From assembly GCF_901709675.1 (NCBI RefSeq), contig NC_051105.1, positions 11,516,604-11,580,603 of the forward strand: a stretch of DNA of 64,000 bases, read 5' to 3'. The notes beneath the pieces were generated by a model. The model saw only the letters and a program-made list of their open reading frames with translations, searched no databases and was not told the origin of the DNA. Positions 26,450-38,509 of the stretch are shown piece after piece; within the stretch, counting starts at the first letter, position 1, and each line of letters opens with the position of its first letter. The stretch is from Syngnathus acus. Lineage: Eukaryota > Chordata > Actinopteri > Syngnathiformes > Syngnathidae. A program made the position numbers and the translations under genes.

Positions 26450-28110
26450 GCTGCTACAGTCATGCGCAAACCCCCCCACGCCGGGAAAGCGTCGACCCCA
26501 AGCACGGATCAGAGGGAGTACGAATCACGGTCTGCGATGGTTGTGTGTCGCGGTGCAGGTGGCACTCACTCGGGGCCTGACAGTCGGTCCACTCCGTGGT
26601 GGTGGGGGGTGCCAATTGTCAGCTGACACTACACGCGCCTCGAACGGCGACACCTACTTCTGGTCATCAAAGTAAAACTTCCGGTACAGAAAACTAAATG
26701 ATCAGTGGTTTGTGTATAGTAATCATTATTATTAATAATAATATTACTAATAATAGTAATAATACGACTACTACTACCATAACTTCTTCAAACACTACTG
26801 CTAACAAGTTGTAGTGGTACTACCAGAACCACTACTACAAGTCTACCACCATTACTAACACAACCAGTCCACAGCCACTACTATTACTACGTTTATTGCT
26901 AGTCCTACCACATTTACGACAAGTAAAAAACCATTAACTTGACTATCACGTTTATTTGCTAGTTTTTCTATTTCATTAGTCTTCTTTGCTTTGTCATGGT
27001 GGTTGATAACTACTCCCTAACAAAGCACCATGTTTCTTTTACTTCCTTTTTCATTATCAGGACTATTTCCGTTCTCGTTTAGGTGGAAGTGGTGGTGTTT
27101 ACCAAGGAGCCACGTCATTATGCAAATAATGTGTTGCACAATCGCACACGCCTGCTGCTACTGCTTGAGTGTCATATGACAAATACAGACAACCGCTAAG
27201 TCTTTCACACATTTTTTCTGCCGTGTAAACCAAAATAAAAGCGTCCCAAGAAGCGTGCATCATTACTTCCTATGTAAAAGCTGCTGGTGGATCTGTCTTT
27301 ATGCATTTTTGCACATGGGAAAATGAAGAATGTTTTTTGTCCTCTCCGAGCTGCAGGGCGTGACTGACATTATCAATCCAAATGACTTTTATTTGTTTCA
27401 ACCTGTGAGTTCGAAGAGCGTCACAACTGTCGTTAGTCGTAAAGGGTGCACCGTGGCAAACAGTCTTCACTGGGTTTAAACGACGACATTGCATCGCCGC
27501 GTGTTTAGTGCCACATGACGCATGAACACGAAATGATTCTTTGCATTTTTGCCTCTGAGCCAGATGAGCATGCGCAGAACGATCTAGCGACCCTTATTTG
27601 AATATGGTAATCAGTTAGGGCAAAGAAGCCAATCAAAGCACCACGTTTAAAGCATGTGACGTTAAAGAGGCGGGGCCAGAAACCCAAACTGCCAGTAAAA
27701 CTGCCAGAAGCCGCTCGGTACAGTCAGTGTAGAGAGAAGCAGGGACCTACAGTGAGGGGAAACTTTGTAGCGATGAAACTTAGGACTATTCGCAAAATAT
27801 TGTCAAAATTGCCAAAACCCATCTTGAATCCAAGGGCTGCCCCTCGGGTGGGAATTATTTAGCTCAGTTTGCCAAGCGGGGGGCCTCGCCACTCACTCTT
27901 CCGACACTTTTTTTTGTGTGGTGGAAAGAATGTGTGAGACAGACAGTTAGCCGGCTAGCTAGTTAGCAGCTAGCTAGCTAGCCGAGGAGGTGACACGGGC
28001 GGCAGGCAGCGAGAGAACAAAAGATTTTTATTTTTATTTTTTTGGGGATGGTCTTTTTGGTTGTGTATTGACACCCAAGTCCATGCAGAACGTGTTGTTA
28101 GCACCACAAA
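26450..28110. promoter_or_regulatory. Head-to-head promoter region of wdfy2 and ints6
   Basis: The start codons are 1.66 kb apart. On the wdfy2 side a perfect ETS core (ACTTCCGGT, 26677-26685) is present. On the ints6 side a CCAAT box (about 27630) and a GC box (GAGGCGGGGC, about 27667-27676) lie before the inferred 5' UTR. Between them, about 26720-26910 is a degenerate ACT/ACC trinucleotide region. No additional exon was recognised. Confidence 0.5.
26720..26910. repeat. Degenerate ACT/ATT trinucleotide tract
   Basis: Irregular TAA, ACT and ACC triplets (for example CGACTACTACTACC, CCACTACTACAAG) fill this stretch. It resembles the longer tract in the ints6 intron at 28690-29250. Confidence 0.6.
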
Positions 28111-31100
28111 ATGCCCGTTTTACTTTTCCTGGTAGACACGTCCGCGTCCATGAACCAGCGCAGCCATCTGGGCACTACCTATCTGGACATAGCAAAAGGC
28201 GCTGTTGAGACTTTTATGAAGGTACTGTACTGGCGGGACCCATCCCGCTCGGCTCGGGTGACATTTCCTCTTTTTTTTTCTGGCTCAACCTGTCAACAAC
28301 AAAAAAAGTCCAACTCTTGGGTCTAAATCATCTCTACTATCTCCACAGCTCCGAGGCAGAGATCCGGCGAGCCGAGGGGACCGGTACATGTTGGTAAATT
28401 ATGAAGACATTCCGTTCGGGATCAAGGTAGAGTTCATGTTCGGCTCATGTCGGCTTTACACTGGCCCAGACTGATCGTGATCATGGTGATGAGTGTCCCC
28501 CTCCCTTCACAAGGCAGGCTGAGTGTGTTGTAAGCTCCCCTGAGAAAAAAAAAAAAAAGAGTTCTCACCTCAGAAGGAAGCTCGCCGTCCATGCCCCCTT
28601 TAAAACATGGCCGACATTTTGTACAGAGCACAGAGGAACTCTGGGAGTTATTTTTACAAACACATCCTTGGGGTGGGGGGCACACTCACACACCACTACT
28701 AGTTGTAACTCTTAATATCACTATGCTGCAACCACTATTAACTATAACCATCCCCACTTCTACTACCACCCATACTCCACCACAACTACTGAACTACTAT
28801 CACTACAACCACTACCACCACTGCTACTAATACCACCTATAATAATACTTGTACTTTTACTGCAAACAGTAGTATTACTACTTCCCCTAATGATGCTATG
28901 TTTTCTTCACTACTACTAGTACCTGTACTGCTACTGCAACCACTACTGGTCCTACTGCCATTACTGATATCATCATTTGATAAGTAATTCCATTAGTAAT
29001 TACCCACAATATCACCAGTACTGCTTCTCCTAATTCCACTGCTACTACCATCTTTATTAACATCACTACCGCCACTATTACTATTCAAGCCCAACTATTA
29101 CTACTGTAATTATACCACTATTACTACTTTATTTATTTCTGCTACTGCTACTATCTCTACTACAACTACTAGCTACTAATACTTAAAAGTACCACCACCC
29201 CTAATGAACCACACTAATAGGATGACTACTACTACTACCAGTACTAATATCATGACTGCTACATTTCGATCATGTATAACAGCAAACAAGAATATAACGC
29301 AAATGCATTTGTGCATTTCCCCATTATTGAATCATTCTTTTTTTTCAAACTCTTGCTAACGACTAACAGTGACAAAACCTGCTAGCTCATTAAAAGTAAT
29401 AACGCATCTAGGAATGTTATGTGCGGCTGTAGATGAAAGTTCCCAGCCTTCCTACTGCCAGCAGTAACCACAAAAAATATATAGTTGTTGGCTGTGTTTG
29501 AAGTTGTAATGAGCATGTCATTAACCTGATGTGTGGGTTTTCTGTGTGTGAAGGCGGGATGGAAAGAGAGCCACGCCACGTTCATGACGGAGCTGAGGAA
29601 TCTGCAGGCCACCGGACTCACCACCGTGGGCCAGTCACTGAGGACCGCCTTTGACCTACTCAATCTAAATAGACTAGTGACTGGCATTGACAACTACGGG
29701 CAGGTAGGTGGCGCTCAAGTGCCACAAGTCCCTAAAACACTCGGATCCCCCCTTCCACCCACCCCAACCCCCAGTCCTCCAAGCATCAACCACGTGCATA
29801 CTGTGACAAAAACACACTCATAATGCCTATTTAATGTTTTTCCATAACAGATGGGACACCCCTACTTTTCTTCATGAGGTGCTAAAATCACACTTATATG
29901 TAAATGATATAGAATTGGGTGAAACTATATTGAAAAATGTTTAAAAAAAAAACAAAAAACTTAAATTAGGCAATATGAAAATCTCGGGTTTTCTTTAATG
30001 TTAGGTCACAAAAATATGAAAAGTGCCTCCTGCACTGTGTTGGGTGAGGAAGATGGGAGGAGAGAGGGCATATTCCCAACCTCATTAGTAGGAGAGGAGT
30101 GATTGTGTCCCTCAGTAATAACCACCATGTACTTTATCTTATATTAGCAACCAAAATGAACTGTTGCTTAGCAACAGTGAAAAGCCAGTTTAACTATCAC
30201 CTCTAAGCCTCATTAGTGGAAGACAATAAATATCCTGATTGTTTAAGAAGCATTTGGGCTTAAAGAAGTGAAGGTTGCCGCAAAAGCAATGGGTTCTTTT
30301 TTTACTGCTATCTTGATAGTGGATTCCTTGTTTTACAAATATTGGTATTAAAAAAACTCTTTGCTTTGGTTTCTTTGTCTCTGTAGGGAAGGAACCCTTT
30401 CTTTCTCGAGCCCGCTATCATTATCGCCATCACCGATGGCAACAAGTTGACCACCACTGGGGGTGTCCAAGATGAGGTCAGTGTTGATAATATCAAGTGA
30501 AAGCCACCATTTTCCATGTAAAAGGCGCACACACAGAAAAATGATTTATGTTGCAGCTCCATCTCCCCCTGACGACGCCCCTGCCGGGCAGCGAGCTGAC
30601 CAAGGAGCCCTTCCGCTGGGACCAGCGTCTGTTCGCGCTAGTGCTGCGCATCCCCGGCCACGCGTCAGTGGAGCCCGATCCGGTCGGCGGTGTCCCGTCC
30701 GACGACTCGCCCATCACGCCCATGTGTGAAGTCACTGGAGGTAGGCAGATCTCAAACCTGCGCCTCCAGTTGAGTCATGTGCTTCGAAGCGAACCATCAT
30801 TCCAGTAACGAGACGAACTTTGTGACTGGTTCACCGCCTCGAAGACTCCAAATAAGAACATGTATTTTGTCACTGTTTATTTTTTCAGGGCGTTCCTACA
30901 GTGTGTTCTCCCAGCGCATGTTGAATCAGTGTCTGGAGTCTCTGGTCCAGAAGATCCAAAGCGGGGTGGTCATTAACTTTGAAAAGACCGGGCCTGACCC
31001 TCCCCCGTTGGACGGTGAGTCTCGTCTGGACGTCCTCCTGTGTAGCAAACGTATCTCGCGTCGTAACGTCTTTGATTTTTGGGGCGGGGTCCAGATGCTC

Positions 31101-34100
31101 CTCCTGAGGCATTAAAGCCTGGCCTGCAGCCTTGGCACTGCTGCCACAAACTCATCTACGTCCGACCCAATCCCAAAACGGGCGTTCCTATCGGACACTG
31201 GCCCGTACCTGAGGCCTTCTGGCCGGATCAGAACTCCCCCACGCTGGTAAGGAACATGAAGCGGTTCAAAACATCAAAATTCCAATCCACTTGATGTTTG
31301 AATATTCACATCTATTGCCCAGCCCCCCCGCTCGGCCCACCCGCACGTTCGCTTCTCCTGCCTGGACGCCGAACCCATGGTGATCGACAAGGTTCCCTTT
31401 GACAAATATGAGTTGGAGCCCTCGCCGCTCACTCAGTACATCCTCGAGAGGAAGTCTCCACACACCTGCTGGCAGGTAGCGTGCCCTGCTAGCTCCCTGC
31501 AATATAACTTCAACGATTAATTGAAATTCACTTTCCAAAAGGTTGAAGCAAAATCTTTGCTCTTAAGCGACCCCAAGTGGACAAAATGAATACCTGCACT
31601 TAACAAACACCAATTTATATCCGATTGATTTTTTTTTCTTTAACGCTCCTCAGGTGTTTGTTTGCAACAGTGCCAAATACAGTGACCTCGGCCAGCCCTT
31701 CGGCTACCTGAAGGCCAGCACGGCGCTCAACTGCGTCAACCTGTTTGTCATGCCCTACAACTACCCCGTACTTCTGCCGCTTCTAGGTGAGACACAAGGC
31801 AAAGGAGCTGGTGAAGCAAATAGAAAGACATGAATAGTACAAGTTGTGTTGTTTACCGTAGACGACCTCATCAAAGTGCACAAGTTCAAGCCCACACTCA
31901 AGTGGCGGCAGTCCTTTGAGAACTACCTGAAGACCATGCCTCCGTACTACATTGGGGTGGGTACCCCAAAAAACGAATTTTTGGCCGTTTCCTTTGGGCT
32001 TTCTGTTTCGTCCGCTGACCTCCTCCTTCCTCTTTATCTTCCTGTCTCTGCAGTCCCTGAAGAAGGCGCTGAGGATCATGGGAGCTCCCAACCTTCTGGC
32101 TGACAACATGGAGTACGGCCTGAGTTACAGTGTGGTCTCCTACCTCAAGAAGCTAAGCCAGCAGGTTCGACTCGAATAAGCCAACTCGCTTTGCAGGGTC
32201 TGTACTGTTCTCATATGACACCGTTTACTTCCAGACCAAAATGGAGTACGACCGCCTGATCGCCTCCATCGGGAAGAAGGCGCCGCCTGAGTCGGGCATC
32301 AAGGTACGGTGGCGAGGCGGCGGCATCTCGCTAGCACAGCGCAGAGACTTCATCCAGCAACTTCAGAGTCTCTCGGGTGATGCCCCAGCGCCACCTCTTG
32401 AGCTCAACCCAAAAGAGTTCCAGGGGTTTCACCTGGCGCTCCTCAACAAGGTCAGCCTATGTCACTTTATTAAATGCACAACTGGTTCTCTCTCTTAACG
32501 AACTGCATCGAGAGCCAGCATTTATTGGCTTTGCTGATTTCTTCATGTCGGATGTCCTCTTCAGGGCTTCAAGCCTCAGAGCTTCCGGAACCCTTACGAC
32601 ATTCCCCGTAGTCACTTGCTGGACCAGCTCAGCCGCATGAGGAGAAACTTTCTCAACACCACAGTCTGCACACTACGAGGCTACGACGCAGGTATTCACA
32701 CTGTCGGTCACCACCAACGTACATCTGAAGTGTACTAAAACGATAACTGTGATGTCCATCTGTCATCTCCTGCACAGATCAGCTCCACAGCGTTCCCATC
32801 GCTCAGATGGGGAATTACCAGGACTTCCTGAAAGCCGCTCCCCAGCCCCTCCGAGACGCCGACCCCGAGCAGCCCAAGCGCCTTCACACCTTTGGCAATC
32901 CCTTCAAGCTGGATAAGAAGGTTCCCCCGTTGACCCCATCCCCAAAATCTAGACCTGCCGCTTATAAATCTTTTAACGCGTTTGTTTCGTTTCTCCTCTT
33001 CTAGGGCATGATGATCGACGAGGCTGACGAGTTTGTGACCAGTCCTCAGAATAAAGGGAAGAGGCCCGCAGACAACAATTTGACGGGCGGCGGACCTAAG
33101 AGAAGGCGCTGCATGTCACCCCTGCTGCGCCTAGGTCGGGCCTACACGCCCCCCATTACTCCCCCAGCCAGCCCTCGACCTGACTCAGGTGAGTGAACCT
33201 GATGGTTGCAAACAAACAATTCTTCTTTTTATGGCAACACGCTCGTTTCAAAATCTTTACAGACGTGGACAACAGCGACGGAGAACCTGATCTGATCATC
33301 AACCACCTCAACCAGAACCACTGCAGCGGCACGGACTCGAGCTCCGACTCGGACACCTTGGATACCGCCGACCCTCAGGAAAACCACTCGGACTCGCAGG
33401 ATGGCCAGCCCCGGGACGAAGAGGAGGAGGAGGAGGAGGAGGAGAACGGTCAGCTGGGTGAGGAAGAGGAGGCCAGGCCAGAAGTGATCCTGGCGGGGGA
33501 GCATCATCCCAGGTACCTGTCTCCCACCACTCTGAAGAAACACATCCACAACGAGACCACCAAAGTCAACAACGAGCTCAAGGGGCTCATCACCAAGGAG
33601 ATCAGGAAGCCCGGAAGACGTATGCAACTTCAGAAATATATCCTTTTTTTTTTTTTTTTTAGTTTTCCTAATAAATACTCATTGCTTCTTTTCAGACTAT
33701 GAGAAGATCTTCTACTTCCTAAAGCAGATCCAAGGCACCTTGGAAACGCGGCTCATCTTCCTCCAAAATATCATTAAAGAGGCAGCCAGGTACCTTTTTG
33801 TCTTTTGGTGAAATACAGTGACAACTTGACTTGCAAGATTTTTATAACCGATTCCTGGTGATTCCTTGAGATACGCTGCACATTTAGGGTGTGCACATTT
33901 ATGCAATCACATTTTCTTGGTTATTTTTCTACTTACAATCGCGAAAAGATACAATTTTTCAATTGAGTTGTGCAAGGTTCTGTTTTTTTCATTCTAATCT
34001 GTTTTTCCCCCTGCGAAGATTCAAGAAGCGCGTTCTGATCGAGCAACTGGAGAATTTGCTGGAGGAGATCCACACCAGGTCCAATAACACCAACCACGTG

Positions 34101-34112
34101 GATGCACTCTGA
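28111..34112 (+). CDS. ints6: Integrator complex subunit 6
   Basis: INTS6 is a subunit of the nuclear Integrator complex, which cleaves snRNA 3' ends and attenuates paused RNA polymerase II; it helps recruit PP2A. Eighteen exons, from 28111-28221 to 34019-34112, join in frame to 865 residues (human 887). The N-terminal von Willebrand type A domain begins MPVLLFLVDTSASMNQRSH, with the metal-site DxSxS motif intact, and continues through TTVGQSLRTAFDLLN and IIAITDGNKLTT. Central landmarks are CHKLIYVRPNPKTG, QMGNYQDFLK and LHTFGNPFKLDKKGMMIDEADEF. A basic PKRRRCMSPLL segment may be a nuclear signal. A very acidic run follows (Glu-rich, encoded at about 33419-33475). The C-terminal helical region ends YEKIFYFLKQIQGTLETRLI and RVLIEQLENLLEEIH. 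Human INTS6 is next to SERPINE3 on 13q14, the same order as here. Confidence 0.97.
28690..29250. repeat. Degenerate ACT/ACC trinucleotide region in ints6 intron 2
   Basis: About 560 bp consist mostly of ACT, ACC, TAC and CCA triplets in irregular order (for example CAACTACTGAACTACTATC, GACTACTACTACTACCAG). The phase changes often, so this is an old, decayed simple repeat and not a clean microsatellite. Confidence 0.75.
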
Positions 34113-35893
34113 CCACCGCCTTGTCCCACCCCCCCAACTGAACTCCTAACCAACCCACTAACAAAGAGGACTTCTATTTTCTATTCGGTGGATTTTCAGC
34201 CTGGATGACGTGAGCATTCTCGAATGACGAACGTGACGATTTCCTGTGACGTTTTGGAGCAAACGGGTTGTGGTTTCTGTGAAACCGAATTGCTCAGTCG
34301 TCACACCCGCCAATCCAGAACCTTAAGGAGCACTCGACTGCTCGTGTGACTTTTTATTTAAGCGGCACTTTGAGGGTTTTCTTTCAAATTTGACTCTCCA
34401 CCAATACAAGCACTCCTTGTTATTGATCCGACAAATAGATCGACAGGACTGATCGGCGGGCAACAGTTGGGCAAGTTGCTTACTGATGATCAACTAATTG
34501 ATGAGTTGAACAAAGGTAACTGATATCTTGGAAACAAGTCACTGGTGACCGACAGTCTAAGATACTTGATCAACAGATGTTTGACCAAAGGGCGACTGAC
34601 CGACGTCTGCAAATCCATTCACTGGTGACCAATGGACAAATTACTGACTGGCGTTCAAGCAACAGTCGACGAAATGGTTGACCGAAGGGCTACGGACATT
34701 TGACAACCAATGGGCGACCAGGTTGACCAACTGATGTCTTGCAAGCAACTGTTTGTAGACTGATGGTCAACCCTTGGGTGACTTTCTACTGACCTGACGG
34801 GAAACCAAAGAGCAAACGAGCGGCTGGCAACTGAATGAACTGAAAAAGAAGTGACCACGAGTTGACTGACAAATGACGAAGACTAACTTTGGCGAGAGCT
34901 ATTGGACTGGTGACCGACGGACAACCTAAGAGCAAATAAATTTATCAACAGGAGACCGTAGATCAAACGATCTACGACCTACTTAAGCTATGCGTGTCAC
35001 ACGGCGAGCAGAAATCGATGTGATTGGTCGATGGTTGATTAACAGGGACAAAAAGCTCAGGAAGTGGCATAAAATCTTGAACTCTCACATGCACTTGTGT
35101 ACAATTGCAGACTTATTTAATGTCCTTGAAAACAACACCTTGTTGTAGATGTGATTTTCTTTGGACGGCTTAAGAAATCTCCAAACCACGCTAACATGAG
35201 TTGCTTTGTAATTTCTTTTGGGCGGGCACTGCAAAACACAAAAATGTGATTCGATTTATTTGGCGCGGGTAATGTGATCTCTAGAACCATGCAAAATCAG
35301 GACTTGCTTTCCAACTGGGACCAAAATCTGCCATAGGTGTGTTTGTTTATTTGTTTGTTTGTTTGTTTGTTTGTGAGCAGGCTACCAAAAGAGTATTTTG
35401 AATACACTGTAAAGCTGTACATAACTCTAGAGTAATATTTAAAAGATGTTGTCGTGGTGGAGAAAATAATAATGGCCTTTTTGTAAGTATTTCCATGAAT
35501 AAAAGTCTCTATTTTACACTGTGAATGGCCACCGTCTTAATAAAGTCTCGCTAAAGACGTGAATTTTGCTGACTTTCTTTGTCGTTTGGGGAAAAAAAAT
35601 CTGCAAGTTGCCAATATATTTTTCAATTATTTAATCAAAACATTACTGCGATAAAAAATTGGCTTTTAATTAGTATATAAAATGTTTTAACTTAATATTT
35701 TTGTAATTTGGAAAAAATAATGTTTTAACTTAATATTTTTGTAATTTGGAAAAAGAAATGTGAGGGTGCCACAAAATAACCAAAATACATAGCAAGTGTA
35801 AAAAAATGTATTAAAATTTTATTTACACATTTACAAAAATATTGTCTCTCTTTCTGGAAATGCCTGCAAAATAAATACTGTGTGCACGTCACG
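34113..35893. other. ints6 3' UTR with decayed repeat, and serpine3 3' flank
   Basis: The ints6 3' UTR probably runs to the AATAAA at 35498-35503. Its part at about 34440-34960 is composed of loosely repeated ACTGGTGACCGAC and TTGACCAAAGGGCGAC words. A TTTG microsatellite lies at 35341-35375. TTTATT at 35818-35823 reads AATAAA on the serpine3 strand, 70 bp after its stop. No coding exon was found. Confidence 0.6.
35341..35375. repeat. TTTG microsatellite
   Basis: About eight TTTG units with one TTTA interruption lie in the ints6 3' UTR. Confidence 0.85.
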
Positions 35894-38509
35894 TTAAAAA
35901 TACTGGTCGGCGGGGTTCGTCACTCTGCCCATGAACAAAATGGATCCTGTTGAGAAATACACAAAGTTGTAACAAATTACTCAAAGGGACATGTTGATGC
36001 TAACAAAAAAGCTAATAGCCAAAAACAAAGTACCTGTTTTAACGTGTCTCAGCAGGAACAGGAACGGCCGGTCTGCCTTGAAGACGGCAGAGCGGGAACG
36101 CTTCAGTAACACCATGGCTGAAACATGACATCATTTTGAATTTATTCCAAACAACAAACGGTTCAATTAACGTGGAAATTTACAACAATATAACTGAATA
36201 CTTAAAATATTAGGATAGTCGAATATGTCGTATAGTCAGTAGCTTAGTACAGATCAGTGGCCTAGTGGTAGAGTGTCCGCCCTGAGACTGGAAGGTTGTG
36301 GGTTCAAACCCCGGCCGGGTCATACCAAAGACTATAAAAATGGGACCCATTGCCTCCCTGCTTGGCACTCAGCATTAAGGGTTGGAATTGGGGGGTTAGA
36401 TCACCAACTGATTCCCGAGCGCGGCACCGCTGCTGCTCACTGCTCCCCTCTCCCCCAGGGGATGGATTAAAATCACACGGGGATGGGTTAAATGCAGAGG
36501 ACAAATTTCACCACACCCAGGTGTGTGTGACGATCATTGGGACTTTAATCTTTAATCTTAATCTTTGTCACTAACTCTTTGAAAATACAGTTACATCAGT
36601 TGCCGTTGATCTTGTGGGGAAAAATAATTTCGCAACAAAAAAGTCAAAATAATGTTCTGGCAAAACATGAAAAATCTTTTATTTCTTACCTGTGGAGGCA
36701 GCCGCCTTGGTCCCTTCCTCCGTGACTTCGATAGCAACGTCATGGTAGGCGTCTGATATGTAGAGCGAGTCCTCGGCTGCGCACACAAACGACCAGTCGG
36801 CTTTTTAGAACCGCTCTCAGACATGTTCGCATAACCGGACACAGACCTGAAATCCCAGAAAAGTCAGCGTTCGACGGGTTGAAGGCGTCTGCGATTCCCA
36901 TGGCAGGAAGTGTGGACTTCAAGTTCAACTTTTTCTGCATCTTGAACCTAAACATGCACAAATTATGACAACCGAGAAAAAGGTTTGTCCTAATGACAAT
37001 GCCCAGCGATTGGTCACCTGGGCAGGAAGACGTCCATCTTGGTCCTGCGTAGACCGGCCTGCCAGGAGGCCACGTGGCGAAAGCTCAGCTGAGCCTCCAG
37101 AGCAGACAGTGGGGTCTTGCGGTCCACAGGGAGGACCACCTGGAGGCTCAGGGACATTCCAGAGTAGGGGAGATCCAGGACCGAGTACCTTTGGTTAAAC
37201 GGTGTTAGGAACTGACCTGAGCAGGAACAGAAATGTCTCAATTTTAGACTTGCAGCAAAAATAGCATAGCCACCAAGGTTATTATAGTTAAAGAAATCAC
37301 AAAAATTGACAGCAAGATGTTCCTTACCAAAGTAGACCTCAGCAGACTGATGCATCATGGGCACTTTGACCGTGGTGCCGTCCAAGAGCAGAAACTGGAG
37401 GTTGTGCGTGTTGACAGTGTGAAACTGTTTTTGCCAAGTGCCCTTGAATGCAACTCGACTCAACAGTGCCATCTGCTGGCCGGATGGCCATAATGTTGAC
37501 GATGTCGATAGTGACGTCAACGATGTTGAGGCTTCAGCCTGTTGAACTTCACCAGACCCAGATAAATCTCCGCTACTGCTTCCTGCCTGTAGTGGGAGCC
37601 ATGCCTCATCTGCACACAAGTAACAATTGCGCATGCTCAGTACTTAACGTGTTTCTATGACAACCAAAAGATGCTGATTGTTAGCAATTAGCCTGTTTAC
37701 CATTACATGTTAATTGTTAGCATTACCTCTGTGTGAGTCGTTCTGCTGCTGGTGATCTCTCATCACACTGACATCAGCCCAGGTTTCAACATTATGTTCA
37801 AATCCGGCAGCTAGTTTAATGCTGCTTTGCACCAACAGGACGCACGTCTGCTGTAGCCACGCCTCCTTTGACGCCATTGGATTGCTGCTGCTGTTCACCT
37901 CACCTTGCCACTGCTGCAGGAGCTCTCGAACGTGAGCATCTACGAACAAACACACAAAATTCAGCCGCTGAAATCATTTTCACTGAGCAAAACATTTCAA
38001 TTGTAGTCATTGCGTGTGGGCGAAGCATGTCGTTAGACTTAGTTGACTGGCAGCTCTCGCCCCGCTTGTAATTAACCACGGTGACCTCTTAACCCGGCAG
38101 CTTCCAAGCAGGCGTGTGTATAATGAGATTAGCCGGGCGGTGCGTGGAGGCAGGTATCACAGCTTCGAACCCTCCTTGGGCGAGCTGCAACCCCGCCGCT
38201 CCACACCGCCTGGCACCAATGGGGCCGGCCGGTCTGTGCCGCACCGTTGACGTCGTAGCCAAGGCCAGCTTCCAGCTGGGCTCTGGTGTTGCCCCGGGCA
38301 CCCAGTTGCAGGAGGCCCAGGGCAGCCGCCACGCCGGACGGCGACACCACCAGGTTGGTGTCGACGCGGCCCTCAGACACGGCACGGTACAAGGCCATGG
38401 CGAAGTTGCCCTGCCGATGCCTCAGGCCGGCCTGCAGGCCGCTGGTGCTGTGGACCGGTGACGCCAGGCAGAGTAAAGCCAAGATCGCACAAGCAGGCAG
38501 ACAACACAT
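35894..38509 (-). CDS. serpine3: Serpin family E member 3 (secreted serine protease inhibitor)
   Basis: Eight exons (38245-38509, 37727-37939, 37328-37609, 37018-37216, 36847-36947, 36690-36776, 36034-36117, 35894-35946) join in frame to 427 residues (human about 424). The start MCCLPACAILALLCLASPVH is a clear signal peptide, so the product should be secreted. Serpin landmarks: LVVSPSGVAAALGLLQLGA, ALLSRVAFKGTWQKQF, VPMMHQSAEVYFG, TKMDVFLPRFKMQ, and the C-terminal KADRPFLFLLRH and ILFMGRVTNP. The reactive-centre loop has a normal inhibitory hinge (EEGTKAAASTA), so inhibitory activity is likely; alignment to PAI-1 puts Arg at P1 and Ser at P1'. The target protease is unknown. Position next to ints6 and near fam124a matches human 13q14. 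A 5' noncoding exon is likely near 38803-38870. A SINE sits in the last but one large intron. Confidence 0.95.
36256..36558 (+). mobile_element. tRNA-derived SINE
   Basis: The left part is tRNA-like with a Pol III A box (TGGCCTAGTGG, 36258-36268) and B box (GGTTCAAACCC, 36301-36311). The body contains CTGCTGCTCACTGCTCCCCT and GGACAAATTTCACCACACC, which are familiar from SINEs widespread in percomorph fishes. The 3' end is a short repeated TTTAATC tail. It lies in a serpine3 intron, opposite to the gene. I could not identify a target-site duplication with certainty. Confidence 0.88.

Noticed and set aside
33229-33627. Open frame antisense to ints6 rich in Leu and Val
   Set aside because: It is the shadow of the Glu/Asp-rich and Ser-rich coding exon of ints6.
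36256-36330. Functional tRNA gene
   Set aside because: A and B boxes are present, but the sequence continues into a SINE body and tail and does not fold as a complete tRNA.
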